Notes: generated by a model from the letters alone, not told the origin. Shown: positions 25,316-36,023, counted from the stretch's first letter. The stretch is 64,000 nt of DNA from Lewinella sp. IMCC34191 (GCF_003390935.1 NZ_QNQZ01000003.1:310001-374000); one strand, 5' to 3'. Numbers and translations: made by a program.

Positions 25316-26824
25316 CTACTCGGCAACGAGCACCACTCTCGCGTAGCGCGTCAGGGAGGGTGACCCGCCATCGGTAACTTCGGCTACCAGATGCAGGGTT
25401 TCTCCGGATTTCATGTCGCGGGGAACGGTCAGCTTCACTGCCGACTTATTCAGGATCATCATGGCCTTGCCGGCGTAGGTATCCGCTTCCCCGTACTGGA
25501 ACCAATGGTAGAACAGCTTGTCTCCGTCGGGATCGGTGGCAGATACCTGGAGCGTGACCAGGTCTCCGGGCTTCACCGTGCGCATCAGCTCGCCTTCGGG
25601 GTCGATCACGGGTGGATGATTGGCTAGTTCGTACGGCAGGATGCACCAGTCGGCCCGGGCGGCAAAATCCCGTTGCAGGGCCGGTATCCAACGGGTAATC
25701 GCGTAGGCATTGTCTCGCTTGCGCGTGAAAGGATTGTAATCCGCGGCCGCGGCAAGGTCTTCGTAGCGCGTACCGGCACTGTCGACCGGCACCAGGCGGC
25801 CACCCCATCCGCCCCAGGACGGATGGGATAAACTGTGGAGCCCCACGTTCAAGAGGTGAAGAAAGGCCGGGGAATCCCCCTCGGAGAGGAAATCATAGGG
25901 CTGAAAACTCCCCCACTGGGAGCTGTCCAGCCGCTCCGGATCGCCGTGAATGTGCTCGGGGTCGCCCGTTTGCTTCCGTCCGTCGCCGTAGCTGTAGTAA
26001 TTCGCGGTAAGCGGCCCGTGATTCTTTATGATATGGTTGCCCATGAAATCCCCTTCCAGCCAATAGTGCAACTTCGCGGGGACGGCCCGCTGCCAGTCGT
26101 ACGCCAAGCCGCCGAACTGACCGCCGTTGTACAGAATGGGGATATCGGGCCAGGCGCCGGCTATGTACTTCCGGTAGGTTGCGTCCTGATCCATGATCAG
26201 GTAAATGATCGCCTTGTCGCTGACGCGGCGGTACACTTCCTCCCACTCCGCCGAGTCGGAGTAGGCGTCCTCGATGGACTTTAGGGCGCGGGCTATGGTA
26301 TTGGTTCCGCCCCATGCCTGTAAGTATATGGCTGCCGTATCACTGTCCAGCAACAGGTTCCTGATGTGGTCGGACCCCTCCGTATCGTTTTCCATCTCTC
26401 CCTCGAAGGTGATATTGCCGACCTTGACCAGACTGAGCAGCGAATCCGGGGAGGGGTAACCTTCCGCGTGCCGCCGCAGCGTATCATAAACCGATGCGTA
26501 ATCCCCGATAACTTCCTGCATCCATTGCTCGCCGGGCCAGCGAAGATCGGTTTGTTCGCCGTACATCTCCCGGGTCATGTCCATTTCGGACACCATGGTG
26601 GTTCCCTGGCCGTCTCCCTTATAGTGCCACATCGAGCTGCTGTAAACTAGCCCCTCGATTTCCATCTCATTAGCGTACAGGAGCAGCCGGACGAAGGAAT
26701 CGACGTCGTCGATCTCCCCGTCGGTGGTGATCACGGTCCGTGGCTTTGGCGTTTGGCCCGCCGCGACCGTCGATAAACCGAGGGCGAAGAGGAAGGACAA
26801 ACAGCGAAGTAGCGTAAGGGACAT
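25316..26824 (-). CDS. Sde182-like (DUF1593) secreted nucleoside-hydrolase-fold protein
   Basis: The 502-residue protein has a signal peptide (LLRCLSFLFALGLSTVAAGQ). The N-terminal domain (about 27-350) has a nucleoside-hydrolase-like aspartate cluster near the start, TTDGEIDDVDSFVRLLLYANE, and continues LVYSSSMWHYKG and LQAWGGTNTIARAL. The C-terminal domain (about 400-500) is an Ig-like sandwich with PGDLVTLQVSATDPDGDKL. This architecture is that of Sde182 from Saccharophagus, a cellulose-binding protein, and of DUF1593 proteins in polysaccharide degraders. It may act on glycosidic bonds outside the cell, but its substrate is unknown. It is convergent with the LytTR regulator and divergent from the first SusC gene across a 536-bp gap. 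Confidence 0.85.
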   Translation of the reverse strand: MSLTLLRCLSFLFALGLSTVAAGQTPKPRTVITTDGEIDDVDSFVRLLLYANEMEIEGLVYSSSMWHYKGDGQGTTMVSEMDMTREMYGEQTDLRWPGEQWMQEVIGDYASVYDTLRRHAEGYPSPDSLLSLVKVGNITFEGEMENDTEGSDHIRNLLLDSDTAAIYLQAWGGTNTIARALKSIEDAYSDSAEWEEVYRRVSDKAIIYLIMDQDATYRKYIAGAWPDIPILYNGGQFGGLAYDWQRAVPAKLHYWLEGDFMGNHIIKNHGPLTANYYSYGDGRKQTGDPEHIHGDPERLDSSQWGSFQPYDFLSEGDSPAFLHLLNVGLHSLSHPSWGGWGGRLVPVDSAGTRYEDLAAAADYNPFTRKRDNAYAITRWIPALQRDFAARADWCILPYELANHPPVIDPEGELMRTVKPGDLVTLQVSATDPDGDKLFYHWFQYGEADTYAGKAMMILNKSAVKLTVPRDMKSGETLHLVAEVTDGGSPSLTRYARVVLVAE

Positions 26825-27360
26825 GGCGGCCGGAATTTAGTGATGCTTCGAGGGGGTGAAGGTACAGAAGCCTCTTCAGAGAGTGGAAGCTTCGACCCCG
26901 GGCCTGCCACTGTTCGCGTAGGCCGCTCGGATCTTATCAGGGGGCAAGCAGCGTTAACCACGACAGCCACGTTGAATGGGGGCAAGCAATTGCAAATCAG
27001 CGGCACTAAAATTGAAATTTAATAGGGAAAGCTTGGCTCTTTCTAATATAAATTGCACTTTTAATGCCAGAAGCGTAAGATTTGTATTATCGCGTTCTTC
27101 GTATTGTAATTTAAAGTCAATTGAGCAAAAAAAATTCCCCCGTACCAGACGGGGCCGACCCGGACACTCCCGGCGTAGGCATCGTGCATGCCTGTGACCG
27201 GTTTGAGATACCGATTCTTCCCAGTTTTCCACTTTACTAGTCCCCGACTGTGTGATCCCGGGCCAATGTGCTTATTCGGCTTGAAGGTTACGCAATCGTT
27301 TGTCTATACATCACCATGTTATACTCACGTACTCTGAATAATCCATATTAATCAACAATT
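26825..27360. other. Intergenic region before the first SusC gene
   Basis: The part at about 27000-27130 is strikingly AT-rich compared with the surrounding DNA, and a small hairpin AGGCAT/ATGCCT (27176-27192) follows. This is the likely control region of the SusC/SusD operon, but no consensus promoter or riboswitch is clear to me. GGGGCAAGCA occurs twice (about 26941 and 26979). Confidence 0.4.
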
Positions 27361-30300
27361 ATGAGAGTTTTATATCCGCATTTGCGGGCTGGCAAATTCC
27401 GGGCCTCATGGCATCCGGTTAGCCTGACCGTGCTTTCGCTGCTCTGCTCCGGGTGGTTAGCTGCACAAACCGTCACGGGCACCGTGTACGACGAGACCGG
27501 TATCGGTCTGGTAGGTGCCACTGTGATGCTGGACGGCACGTCTACGGGAACGGTTACCGATTTTGACGGCAACTACTCCCTCAATGCAGACGAAGGCAAT
27601 GTCCTTGTTTTTTCTTTTACCGGTTATGTTCCGCAGACCATAACGGTAGGCCCCGAAACGGTTATTGACGTTACGCTGGAACCGAACGTTGCCGTTCTCG
27701 ACCAGATCGTCGTAACCGGTTACAACCAGCAACGGAAAGGTGACATCACCGGTGCCGTGGCGGTCCTGGACGCGGACGAGCTTTCGAGCGTTGCAGCCTC
27801 CTCGGTCAACCAGCAGCTTGAAGGTAGAGCAACCGGTATCCAGACTTCTACCTCCGGACAGGCCGGCGCGGGAACCAACATCCGTATCCGGGGCATCTCG
27901 TCGTTTACCAACAACGACCCCCTGATCGTAGTCGATGGTGTTCCCCAACTCAACAGCTACCTCAACAACATCAACCCGCAGGATATCGCCTCGCTGCAGA
28001 TCCTCAAGGACGCTTCCGCTTCCTCGATCTACGGTACGCGGGCTTCCAACGGGGTAATTATCATTACCACCAAGAAAGGTGCCTCGGGCAAACCACGCAT
28101 CACCTACGACGCTTATGTCGGTATACAGGATCACGAGCGCGGTTTCAACGACTTCCTGATCCAGGACCCGAACGACTACGCCCGGATCTTCTTCCAGCAG
28201 TATACCGACCAGAACCGCACGCCGCCAAACAACCTTTACGGTAATGGCCGCACGCCGGAGCTTCCGACCTACATCTTTCCCGCGCGTAACGCGGATGGCA
28301 CGCAGCCCACGGTCGACGAAGCCAACTACGGCTTCCCGAACAACATCATCGCCCGTGCCAATACCAGCGGTACGGACTGGTGGGACGCCGTATTCGATCC
28401 CGCTCCCGTGACCGACCACACCCTGGCGATTTCGGGCGGTACCGACGCCGGCACCTACCGGATCTCCGCGAATTACTTCAATCAGCAGGGAACGATGATC
28501 GAAACCTACTTCAAGCGCATGGCGCTGCGGGCTAACTCGCAGTGGACGCTGGGTAAGTTCACGATCGGCGAAACGCTGAACCTGTCGCGCACGCAGAACG
28601 TCGGCGTTCCCGGGGGGCTCCAGAGCGAGCAGGGCACGCTGATGCAGATCATCAAGCAGCAGCCCATCATTCCGGTGTACGACGAGGGCGGAAACTTCGC
28701 CAGCGGTAAAGCGACCTCGCTGTCCAACGGTACGAACCCCGTTGCCATGCTGGTGCGCAACCGCAACAACGTCGGTGAGTACGATGCTGCCTTGGGTAGC
28801 CTGTTCGGAACCGTTGAAATTATCGACGGCCTGGTGCTGAAGACCAACTTCGGTGTCAACTACAGTGTTGGTGGCGCCCCCAACTTCACTTTCCCCACCT
28901 TCGAAAACAACGAGCCGAACGTCAACAACGGCTTCTCCGAAAACCTGAACCGGGCCCTGAGCTGGGTATGGACGAACACGGCGAAGTACGACCGCAACTT
29001 CAACGATCGTCACGACATCGGCGTCCTGGTCGGTTACGAGGCGCTGAAGGAGCGCTACCGTCAAATTGCCGGTTCCTACGGTAACTACTTCCTGACCGAC
29101 CCGAGCGTCCGCTACCTGAATCCCGGTCTCGGTTCGTTCATCTCGAACACCTCCACCGGTAACGAGCACACCCTGCTATCCATCTTCGGTAGCGTGAACT
29201 ATGCTTTGGATAACAAATACCTGATCGGAGCTACGATTCGTCGCGACGGCTCGAGCCGCTTTGCCGAAGAAAACCGCTTCGGCGTATTCCCTTCCGCAAG
29301 CCTCGGCTGGCGGGTTTCCGCGGAGCCCTTTATGGAAAACATTGGCTGGCTCTCCGACCTGAAGCTGCGTTTCGGATTCGGTACCGTGGGTAACGAGAAC
29401 ATCGGCAACTACCGCTTTACCAACCAGTTCGGCGGATCGCCGGCCAGCACCTTCTACGCCATCAACGGCGGCAACACGCTGACGACCGGTTATACGGCCA
29501 CCGCACTGGGCGATCCGTCCATCGGCTGGGAGGAAAAGACCACCTCCAATTTCGGCATCGACCTGTCAATCCTGGAGGACAAGGTGAACGTCGTCCTCGA
29601 CATCTACCAGTCTACCGTCGACAACCTCCTGTTTAACCCCGCGCTGCCAAACACGGCCGGACTGGTCACGCCGCCCTTCGTCAACATCGGACAGATGGAC
29701 AACAACGGTTTCGACCTGGCCATCAACTGGCGCCCTGACGTAGGCCCGGTCAAGTTTGACATCGGACTCAACGTATCTCAGTACCGCAATGAGATTGTCC
29801 GCATCGACGGAAACGCCGATGTATTCTCGCCCCGTGGTGCCCCCGGTATTCGTACCGCTCCTTCCGATTACATTGTCAACCAGGTAGGCTCTCCCGTGGG
29901 TTCCTTCTTCGGTTACCAGCTGGACGGCATCTGGCAGAGCCAGGCCGAGATCGACGAGTACAACGCCCTTGACGGCGATGCTTCCTCGAACTACATGGCC
30001 TATGCGGCTCCCGGCAGTTTCCGCTTTGCCGACAACAACGGCTTCGACCCGGAGACCAATGAGCTGACCGGACGTCCGGACGGCGTCGTCAACGATGCGG
30101 ACCTGACCGTGATCGGTAGCCCCCACCCCGACTTCACCGCCGGCTTTAACCTCGGTGCCCGGGTTGGAAACTTCGACTTCACCGCCTTCCTGTTCGGTAG
30201 CTTCGGCAACGACATCCTGAATACGACCAAGCAGTTCACCATTTTCCGGGAATTCAACACCAACGCGGACCGTGCCATCCTGACGGAGAGCTGGACGCCA

Positions 30301-30642
30301 CAGAACCCGAATGGCCGCCTGCCCGCCCTCAACATCAACGACACGCAGAGCCGGGTACTCTCTTCCTTTTACGTGGAAGACGGTAGCTACGTACGCCTCA
30401 AGCAGCTGCAACTCGGATACACCCTTCCGGGCTCCGTGGGCGGCAACGTCCTGAAGAACCTACGCTTTTACGTGCAGGCGCAGAACCTGTTTACCATTAC
30501 CGACTACTCGGGCCTGGATCCGGCTCTTTCCAGCTTTGACGTGAGTGGCAACGTTGACGCAGACGATCTCTACATGGGAATCGATTACGGCAACTACCCT
30601 ACCTCCCGCATCATCATGGTCGGCGTTAACGCCGGATTCTAA
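27361..30642 (+). CDS. SusC/RagA-family TonB-linked outer membrane protein
   Basis: This 1093-residue porin imports large nutrients using TonB. After the signal peptide (through LAAQ, about residue 36) comes a carboxypeptidase-regulatory-like domain (about 38-108: VTGTVYDETGIGLVGATVM). A TonB-box-like IVVTGYNQQRKGDITGAV (about 115) and a plug domain (IRIRGISSFTNNDPLIVVDG, then INPQDIASLQILKDASAS) follow, then the barrel. The family landmark YGTRASNGVIIITTKKG is present. The SusD partner follows after 20 bp. The sequence does not reveal the substrate. The downstream genes are SusD and two large FG-GAP lipoproteins; no glycoside hydrolase is present. Confidence 0.95.
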   Translation: MRVLYPHLRAGKFRASWHPVSLTVLSLLCSGWLAAQTVTGTVYDETGIGLVGATVMLDGTSTGTVTDFDGNYSLNADEGNVLVFSFTGYVPQTITVGPETVIDVTLEPNVAVLDQIVVTGYNQQRKGDITGAVAVLDADELSSVAASSVNQQLEGRATGIQTSTSGQAGAGTNIRIRGISSFTNNDPLIVVDGVPQLNSYLNNINPQDIASLQILKDASASSIYGTRASNGVIIITTKKGASGKPRITYDAYVGIQDHERGFNDFLIQDPNDYARIFFQQYTDQNRTPPNNLYGNGRTPELPTYIFPARNADGTQPTVDEANYGFPNNIIARANTSGTDWWDAVFDPAPVTDHTLAISGGTDAGTYRISANYFNQQGTMIETYFKRMALRANSQWTLGKFTIGETLNLSRTQNVGVPGGLQSEQGTLMQIIKQQPIIPVYDEGGNFASGKATSLSNGTNPVAMLVRNRNNVGEYDAALGSLFGTVEIIDGLVLKTNFGVNYSVGGAPNFTFPTFENNEPNVNNGFSENLNRALSWVWTNTAKYDRNFNDRHDIGVLVGYEALKERYRQIAGSYGNYFLTDPSVRYLNPGLGSFISNTSTGNEHTLLSIFGSVNYALDNKYLIGATIRRDGSSRFAEENRFGVFPSASLGWRVSAEPFMENIGWLSDLKLRFGFGTVGNENIGNYRFTNQFGGSPASTFYAINGGNTLTTGYTATALGDPSIGWEEKTTSNFGIDLSILEDKVNVVLDIYQSTVDNLLFNPALPNTAGLVTPPFVNIGQMDNNGFDLAINWRPDVGPVKFDIGLNVSQYRNEIVRIDGNADVFSPRGAPGIRTAPSDYIVNQVGSPVGSFFGYQLDGIWQSQAEIDEYNALDGDASSNYMAYAAPGSFRFADNNGFDPETNELTGRPDGVVNDADLTVIGSPHPDFTAGFNLGARVGNFDFTAFLFGSFGNDILNTTKQFTIFREFNTNADRAILTESWTPQNPNGRLPALNINDTQSRVLSSFYVEDGSYVRLKQLQLGYTLPGSVGGNVLKNLRFYVQAQNLFTITDYSGLDPALSSFDVSGNVDADDLYMGIDYGNYPTSRIIMVGVNAGF

Positions 30643-30662
30643 ACAAACAATCTGAATCAGAA

Positions 30663-32348
30663 ATGAAGATCTTTTATAAAATATTCGCAATCTGCGGTCT
30701 GACCGTTTTTGCGTGGGCCTGTAGCGAAGATTTCCTCGTTACCCCACCTCAGGGCGTTCTTTCCGAGTCCAACCTTACCGGACAGGAAGGTATCGACGCC
30801 GCGCTCATCTCCGCCTACTCCATGCTGGACGGCTACAATGGCAGCGGTAACGGTTGGGGCGCAGCCGCCTCTAATTACGCCTTCGCCAGTGTGGCATCGG
30901 ACGACTCCCACAAGGGAAGCGAGCCCGGTGACCAGGACGATCAGATCCTCCTGGAACGCTACCAGTGGTTTTCCAATAATCCGCTGCTTAATGACAAGTT
31001 TTCCGCCGTTTACGAAGGTGTTCGCCGGGCGAACGAAACCCTGACGCTGCTTGCCAGCAACGAGTCCCTGGATGAGGGAACCCGCAACCGTATCATGGGA
31101 GAAGCCACGTTCCTGCGCGCCCACTACCACATGGAAGCCTGGAAGATGTGGCGCAACGTGCCGTACTTCGATGAGAACGCCACGGAGTTCCGCGTACCTA
31201 ACGACCAGGATATCTTCCCGCTCATCGTCGGTGACTTCGAGCAAGCGGCCAGCCTGCTTCCCCAAAATCAGGACCAGATCGGCCGGGTAACTTCCGGCGC
31301 GGCCTATGCGATGCTTGGCCGGCTGCACATGCTGAACGCCAACCTGTCAGCAGCCGAAGCCGCTTTCAATGAAGTGTCCGGTTACAGCCTCAATGAGTGC
31401 TTTCACGACATGTTCAGCATAGTCGGCGAGAACGGTCCGGAGATGATTTTCAGCGTGCAGTCCTCCGTGAACGACGGAACGGGTGGCGGTGAAAACGCCA
31501 ACCACCTCGAGCGCCTGGCCTTCGCACACGCCGGTTCCCCTTACGGATGCTGCGGCGTGAACCAGCCAACCCAAAGCCTCGTCAATGCCTATTTGGTCGA
31601 TGACTCCGGTCTGCCGCTCATGGAGAATACCCTGAACGACAATCCCAGTGCTGATATGCCCGTCGATCCCCGCCTGGACTGGACGGTCGGTCGCAACGGC
31701 GTACCCTACCTCGATCAGGGCATCCACGAAGAAGATTGGATTCGCTCGGCCGCTCTCGGTGGTCAGTACAGCCCAAAGAAATTTGCCTACGCTGACGGGG
31801 AAGGATCGAACGTTGGTTGGAGCCCGAACCTGAGCGCGGTAAATATTCCCATCATCCGCTACGCCGATGTACTTCTTTACCAGGCAGAGATCGACGTGAA
31901 CGCCGGTCGCCTCGAGGATGCGCGCGCTAAAGTGAATATGGTACGGGAACGTGCCGCCAACTGTGCGCAGGGTGACCTGGACGGTGACATCGCCGTCCCC
32001 ATCGACGCCGAGGAAATTACCTGGGCCGATTACCGGGTCTCCCCCTACCCCGGCCCCTGGACCGACGCCGTCGCGGCTCGCGAAGCCGTACGTCTGGAGC
32101 GTCGCCTCGAATTCGCCCTCGAAGGACGCCGTCTGTTCGACCTCCAGCGCTACTCCCGCATCGATGGCTCGGACTACTTCGTACGGACCCTGACCAACTA
32201 CCTCGCGGTAGAAAGCACCCGTCGTCCGCACCTGGAAACGGCCAACAATCCTACGATGACGAACCTGTTGTTTCCCCTTCCCGCCACCGCGATTCTGCGG
32301 TCCCGGATTGACGGACAACCAACCCTCCAGCAGAACGACGGCTACTAA
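30663..32348 (+). CDS. SusD/RagB-family nutrient-binding lipoprotein
   Basis: The 561-residue lipoprotein has a lipobox FAWAC (Cys20), which anchors it to the outer membrane surface over SusC. It has the SusD fold of TPR helices: QEGIDAALISAYSMLDG, FLRAHYHMEAWKMWRNVPYF, and the C-terminal segment RLERRLEFALEGRRLFDLQRY, all typical of the family. SusD acts as the lid that binds substrate and delivers it to SusC. The gene lies 20 bp downstream of its SusC partner and is followed by a strong hairpin, so the pair likely forms one transcript. The ligand could be a glycan or another polymer. Confidence 0.94.
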   Translation: MKIFYKIFAICGLTVFAWACSEDFLVTPPQGVLSESNLTGQEGIDAALISAYSMLDGYNGSGNGWGAAASNYAFASVASDDSHKGSEPGDQDDQILLERYQWFSNNPLLNDKFSAVYEGVRRANETLTLLASNESLDEGTRNRIMGEATFLRAHYHMEAWKMWRNVPYFDENATEFRVPNDQDIFPLIVGDFEQAASLLPQNQDQIGRVTSGAAYAMLGRLHMLNANLSAAEAAFNEVSGYSLNECFHDMFSIVGENGPEMIFSVQSSVNDGTGGGENANHLERLAFAHAGSPYGCCGVNQPTQSLVNAYLVDDSGLPLMENTLNDNPSADMPVDPRLDWTVGRNGVPYLDQGIHEEDWIRSAALGGQYSPKKFAYADGEGSNVGWSPNLSAVNIPIIRYADVLLYQAEIDVNAGRLEDARAKVNMVRERAANCAQGDLDGDIAVPIDAEEITWADYRVSPYPGPWTDAVAAREAVRLERRLEFALEGRRLFDLQRYSRIDGSDYFVRTLTNYLAVESTRRPHLETANNPTMTNLLFPLPATAILRSRIDGQPTLQQNDGY

Positions 32349-32388
32349 TACACCGAAACCTGCCGCTACGCACTAAACGTGCGTTTCT

Positions 32389-32419
32389 CAAGCCCCCCGA
32401 TGTTTCGTCGGGGGGCTTG
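32389..32419 (+). terminator. Strong GC hairpin after SusD
   Basis: CAAGCCCCCCGA (32389-32400) pairs perfectly with TCGGGGGGCTTG (32408-32419) around a 7-nt loop. Only a weak T-rich stretch follows, so it may slow or terminate transcription or protect the 3' end. Confidence 0.7.
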
Positions 32420-32638
32420 TTGATTCATAACCGGGACAAAGTGTCCCCCATCGGTGTTCTTCGAAGGCCAAATGCTACACCTTGATGCGGCCATACCCAG
32501 CGGTAGAAGGTCCGCTATGAGCTCAAGAGATGCACACGGAAGTTCCCCTGGACGTCTACGGTGAGAAACGGTAGAAGTAAGGTGGCTGACGATCGCCCAG
32601 CTTCCCCGGGAGGGCCGGAATCGCCTGGCAAAATTTCG

Positions 32639-32646
32639 TAAATTTG
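32639..32646 (+). promoter_or_regulatory. -7 box TAAATTTG before the first FG-GAP lipoprotein
   Basis: TAAATTTG matches TAnnTTTG exactly and ends 8 nt before the ATG at 32655. No TTG stands at the usual distance upstream, so activity may need an activator. Confidence 0.45.
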
Positions 32647-32654
32647 ATGTTTAA

Positions 32655-35600
32655 ATGTCTTTCATGCCCGCCTTACCGTTTTGTCGCTTTGCCGTCCCTT
32701 GTTTTTGCGCGTTCGTTCTTCTGCTGAGTGCCTGCGATGAGGAGGGTTACACCGCGCCCGAGGGCGCCCTGTTTACAACGGTGGAAGCCGAGGACGCGGG
32801 CATCACCTTTATCAATACCGTCACCGAGGGCGAAGAGTATAACCTGCTCAGCTACCGGAACTTCTATAACGGTGGCGGCGTAGCGATCGCCGATCTGAAC
32901 GGGGATGGACGGAACGATCTTTATTTTACGGCTAACCAGGGACCGAATCGTTTATTCCTCAACCGGGGCGACTGGAATTTCGAAGCGGTGACCAGTGGTG
33001 CCGAAGGATCGATGGACTGGAGCACCGGCGTCAGCGCAATCGATGTAAATGCTGACGGCCGGCTGGACCTCTACGTATGCCACTCCGGGAATCCGGCCGG
33101 GGAGCGCCGGTCCAACGAGCTCTTCATCAACCAGGGTAATGACGAAAACGGCGTACCCCGCTTCACCGAGATGGCCGTTGCTTACGGACTGGACGATCAG
33201 GGCTACAGTACCCAGTCCGCCTGGTTCGATTACGACCAGGATGGCGACCTCGACCTTTATCTTCTCAATAATTCATTCCTCAGCCCGCAGGTGCTCAATC
33301 CGGACGGGGAGAATCGGAACGTGCGCGATTACGCCGGCGGTGACAAACTCCTTCGTAACGACTTGGGCCCGGACGGAAGCCCCCGCTTTACCGATGTCTC
33401 TGAAGCCGCCGGTATCTACGGCTCCCGCATTGGTTTCGGGCTGGGCTCCGGGCTGGGTGATTTCAACGGCGACGGCTGGACGGACATCTACATCAGCAAC
33501 GATTTTTGGGAACGGGACTACCTCTACCTCAACCAGCAAGACGGGACCTTCTCCGAGGAGTTGGTCGAGCGAATCGATCACGTTTCGATGTCCTCTATGG
33601 GGTCGGACGTCGCCGATCTGGACAATGACGGAGACGCGGACATCTTTACCACGGACATGCTGCCTACGGACAACCTGCGCCTAAAGGCTTCGACGCTATT
33701 CGATTCCTACAATTCGGAGTTCATACGGTTTGACGCCAAATACCACCACCAGATGCTGCAAAATTGCCTGCAGATGAACGACGGCACCGGCGCATTCACC
33801 GAAATGGCGCACTACGCCGGCGTAGCCGCCACGGACTGGAGCTGGGGGGCGCTGATCTTTGATATGGACCTGGACGGACGCAAGGACATTTTCGTGGCGA
33901 ACGGAATCTACCGCGACATCACGGACATGGATTTCGTGGACTTCATCGAAGACAAGGATCGCGTACGTCAACTCGTCGAAGAGAAGGGGCGGTACGACTG
34001 GCGCGACTTCGTGAGTCTGATGCCCCACAACGAACAACCCAACTACGCTTTCATCAACCACGGCGATCTTGGCTTTATCAACGAGGCCCGTGAATTAGGC
34101 CTCGGCAAACCGTCCTTTAGCAATGGTGCGGCTTACGGTGACCTGGACGGCGACGGTGACCTGGACCTGGTGGTCAATAACGTCAACCAGGCCCCTATGC
34201 TCTATCGTAACGGGGCGCGGGAAAACGGTCGCCACGGCCTTACCGTAGCCCTCCGTGGATCCGCTGGCAATCAAGACGCTATCGGGGCGAAGGTGACCCT
34301 TATCACTTCGCTTGGTCGGCAAGTACTGGAGCAATACCCGACCCGTGGCTACTTGAGCACCGTCGGGCGAGAGCTTATATTCGGACTTGCCGAGGGCGAG
34401 ACGCCGGAAGCGGTGGAGGTCGTGTGGCCGGATGGAAGGGTATCGCAGGTTGACGGCATTGCCGCCGATGATGAGATTGTAGTCGATTATGCCAAGGCCC
34501 ATGCTAAGCCTTCCGAGGAAGTCGTGGCGGGTACTGCGCCACCCCTGGTGCTGGACACGAATATGCTGGACGTGGCGGCCCTCCACGTCGAACCCAGCTT
34601 TAATGACTTCGATCACGAGGGTCTTCTGCTACGGACACTCTCCAACCCCGGGCCCGAACTGGTCACCGGCGATGTCAACGGGGACGGACTTGAAGACTTT
34701 GTATTGCTTGGCTCCCTCGACCATGCGGACCGCTTATACCTACAGCAGGCAGACGGTACGTTCGCCTTCCAAAAGAATGCCAGCCTGGAGGCCACCGCCG
34801 GTTACGAAAGCAGCTGCGGAGCCCTATTCGATGCCGACGGTGACGGCGATAACGACCTGATGGTCGGCAACGGCGGAAACGAATTGGCCCGCGAGTCCGC
34901 CGCTTACGGAGTACGGTATTATGAGAACGTCAACGGCGAGCTGGTCTACAATCTGATCAAGGCACCGGAGGCCGGCGGGGAAGTGAGTTGCATCGTACCG
35001 AAGGACATCGACTTCGACGGTGACATGGACGTCTTCATCGGTGGCCGCGCCATACCGGGGAATTACGGACTCGTCCCGCATTCCTTTCTATTCACCCGCG
35101 AAAATGGCAACTGGGTCGATAGTACCCCGGAAGACATCGCCAACGTGGGGATGGTCACCGACGCGGTTTGGAGCGACCTGAACGGCGACCGGCGGCCGGA
35201 CCTGATCATGGTTGGCGACTGGATGCCGGTCACCATCGCTTTCACGGTGAATTTCGAGCAGATCAGCAACACCTACGAAGTGCCTAATTCTTCGGGATGG
35301 TGGAACACGATCGAAGCCGCGGACCTGGATGGCGATGGCCTCGAAGACCTGATATTAGGCAACTGGGGGCTCAACAGTAAATTTACCGCCTCCGTGGAGA
35401 AGCCGCTTCGGATGATGACGAAGGATTTCGATGGCAACGGTAAGTCGGAATTCATCGTGGAATGGTACCCCCCCGCCGAGGGTCAGGCCTTCCCCTTCGC
35501 CCAGAAAAGACAGCTCCACGCCCAGCTCCCCGGCCTGCGGAAGAAGACGCTGAAGTACAGTGAATACGCCGCCGCCACCTACGAGACCCTGTTCACGGAG

Positions 35601-36023
35601 GAACAGCGGAAGGGCGCTATTGAAAGTGACGCCAAGCAGCTCCAAAGCTGCGTAATTTGGAACATGGGCGAAGGGAAAGTGGAAGTGGAACCATTACCCT
35701 GGCAGGCCCAGGTCAATCCGCAATTCACCGTTGCCGTGGGCGACGTCAATGGCGACGGACGCCCGGACCTGTGGATGGGCGGCAATATCTACGGGCTCGC
35801 GCCACAGGTAGGCCGGGCGGATGCGGGCCGCGGTACGCTGCTGCTAAACGACGGCAACCGGCAGTGGCGTTCCGTGCCCCCCTCGGAGGCGGGAATCAAG
35901 TTGGCGGGCCAGGTCCGGGATGCTAAGTTCATCGATCTTGCCGACGGTAGCCGCGCCCTGATGGTCGCCCGCAATGATGCCGCCCTGCGGACTTACCGGG
36001 TTTCTCAGTCAGCTACCCGCTGA
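32655..36023 (+). CDS. FG-GAP/VCBS repeat lipoprotein with ASPIC/UnbV domain (CRTAC1-like), first copy
   Basis: The 1122-residue protein starts with a signal peptide and lipobox LLSAC. Repeated FG-GAP units with calcium-type Asp loops form a predicted beta-propeller: AIADLNGDGRNDLYF, DVNADGRLDLYV, DYDQDGDLDLYLL, DFNGDGWTDIYI and DLDNDGDADIF. An ASPIC/UnbV domain lies at about 543-605 (QYPTRGYLSTVGRELIFGL). A second propeller follows (GDVNGDGLEDFVLLG, DADGDGDNDLMVG, DVNGDGRPDLWMG). These large lipoproteins are common beside SusCD pairs in Bacteroidota but their role is unproven; surface binding of a polymer or protein is the usual guess. A paralogue of the same design follows in tandem. Confidence 0.92.
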   Translation: MSFMPALPFCRFAVPCFCAFVLLLSACDEEGYTAPEGALFTTVEAEDAGITFINTVTEGEEYNLLSYRNFYNGGGVAIADLNGDGRNDLYFTANQGPNRLFLNRGDWNFEAVTSGAEGSMDWSTGVSAIDVNADGRLDLYVCHSGNPAGERRSNELFINQGNDENGVPRFTEMAVAYGLDDQGYSTQSAWFDYDQDGDLDLYLLNNSFLSPQVLNPDGENRNVRDYAGGDKLLRNDLGPDGSPRFTDVSEAAGIYGSRIGFGLGSGLGDFNGDGWTDIYISNDFWERDYLYLNQQDGTFSEELVERIDHVSMSSMGSDVADLDNDGDADIFTTDMLPTDNLRLKASTLFDSYNSEFIRFDAKYHHQMLQNCLQMNDGTGAFTEMAHYAGVAATDWSWGALIFDMDLDGRKDIFVANGIYRDITDMDFVDFIEDKDRVRQLVEEKGRYDWRDFVSLMPHNEQPNYAFINHGDLGFINEARELGLGKPSFSNGAAYGDLDGDGDLDLVVNNVNQAPMLYRNGARENGRHGLTVALRGSAGNQDAIGAKVTLITSLGRQVLEQYPTRGYLSTVGRELIFGLAEGETPEAVEVVWPDGRVSQVDGIAADDEIVVDYAKAHAKPSEEVVAGTAPPLVLDTNMLDVAALHVEPSFNDFDHEGLLLRTLSNPGPELVTGDVNGDGLEDFVLLGSLDHADRLYLQQADGTFAFQKNASLEATAGYESSCGALFDADGDGDNDLMVGNGGNELARESAAYGVRYYENVNGELVYNLIKAPEAGGEVSCIVPKDIDFDGDMDVFIGGRAIPGNYGLVPHSFLFTRENGNWVDSTPEDIANVGMVTDAVWSDLNGDRRPDLIMVGDWMPVTIAFTVNFEQISNTYEVPNSSGWWNTIEAADLDGDGLEDLILGNWGLNSKFTASVEKPLRMMTKDFDGNGKSEFIVEWYPPAEGQAFPFAQKRQLHAQLPGLRKKTLKYSEYAAATYETLFTEEQRKGAIESDAKQLQSCVIWNMGEGKVEVEPLPWQAQVNPQFTVAVGDVNGDGRPDLWMGGNIYGLAPQVGRADAGRGTLLLNDGNRQWRSVPPSEAGIKLAGQVRDAKFIDLADGSRALMVARNDAALRTYRVSQSATR

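Noticed and set aside
27457-29169. 570-codon minus-strand open frame inside the first SusC gene
   Set aside because: The plus-strand SusC frame has all family landmarks; the antisense product is low-complexity and matches nothing.
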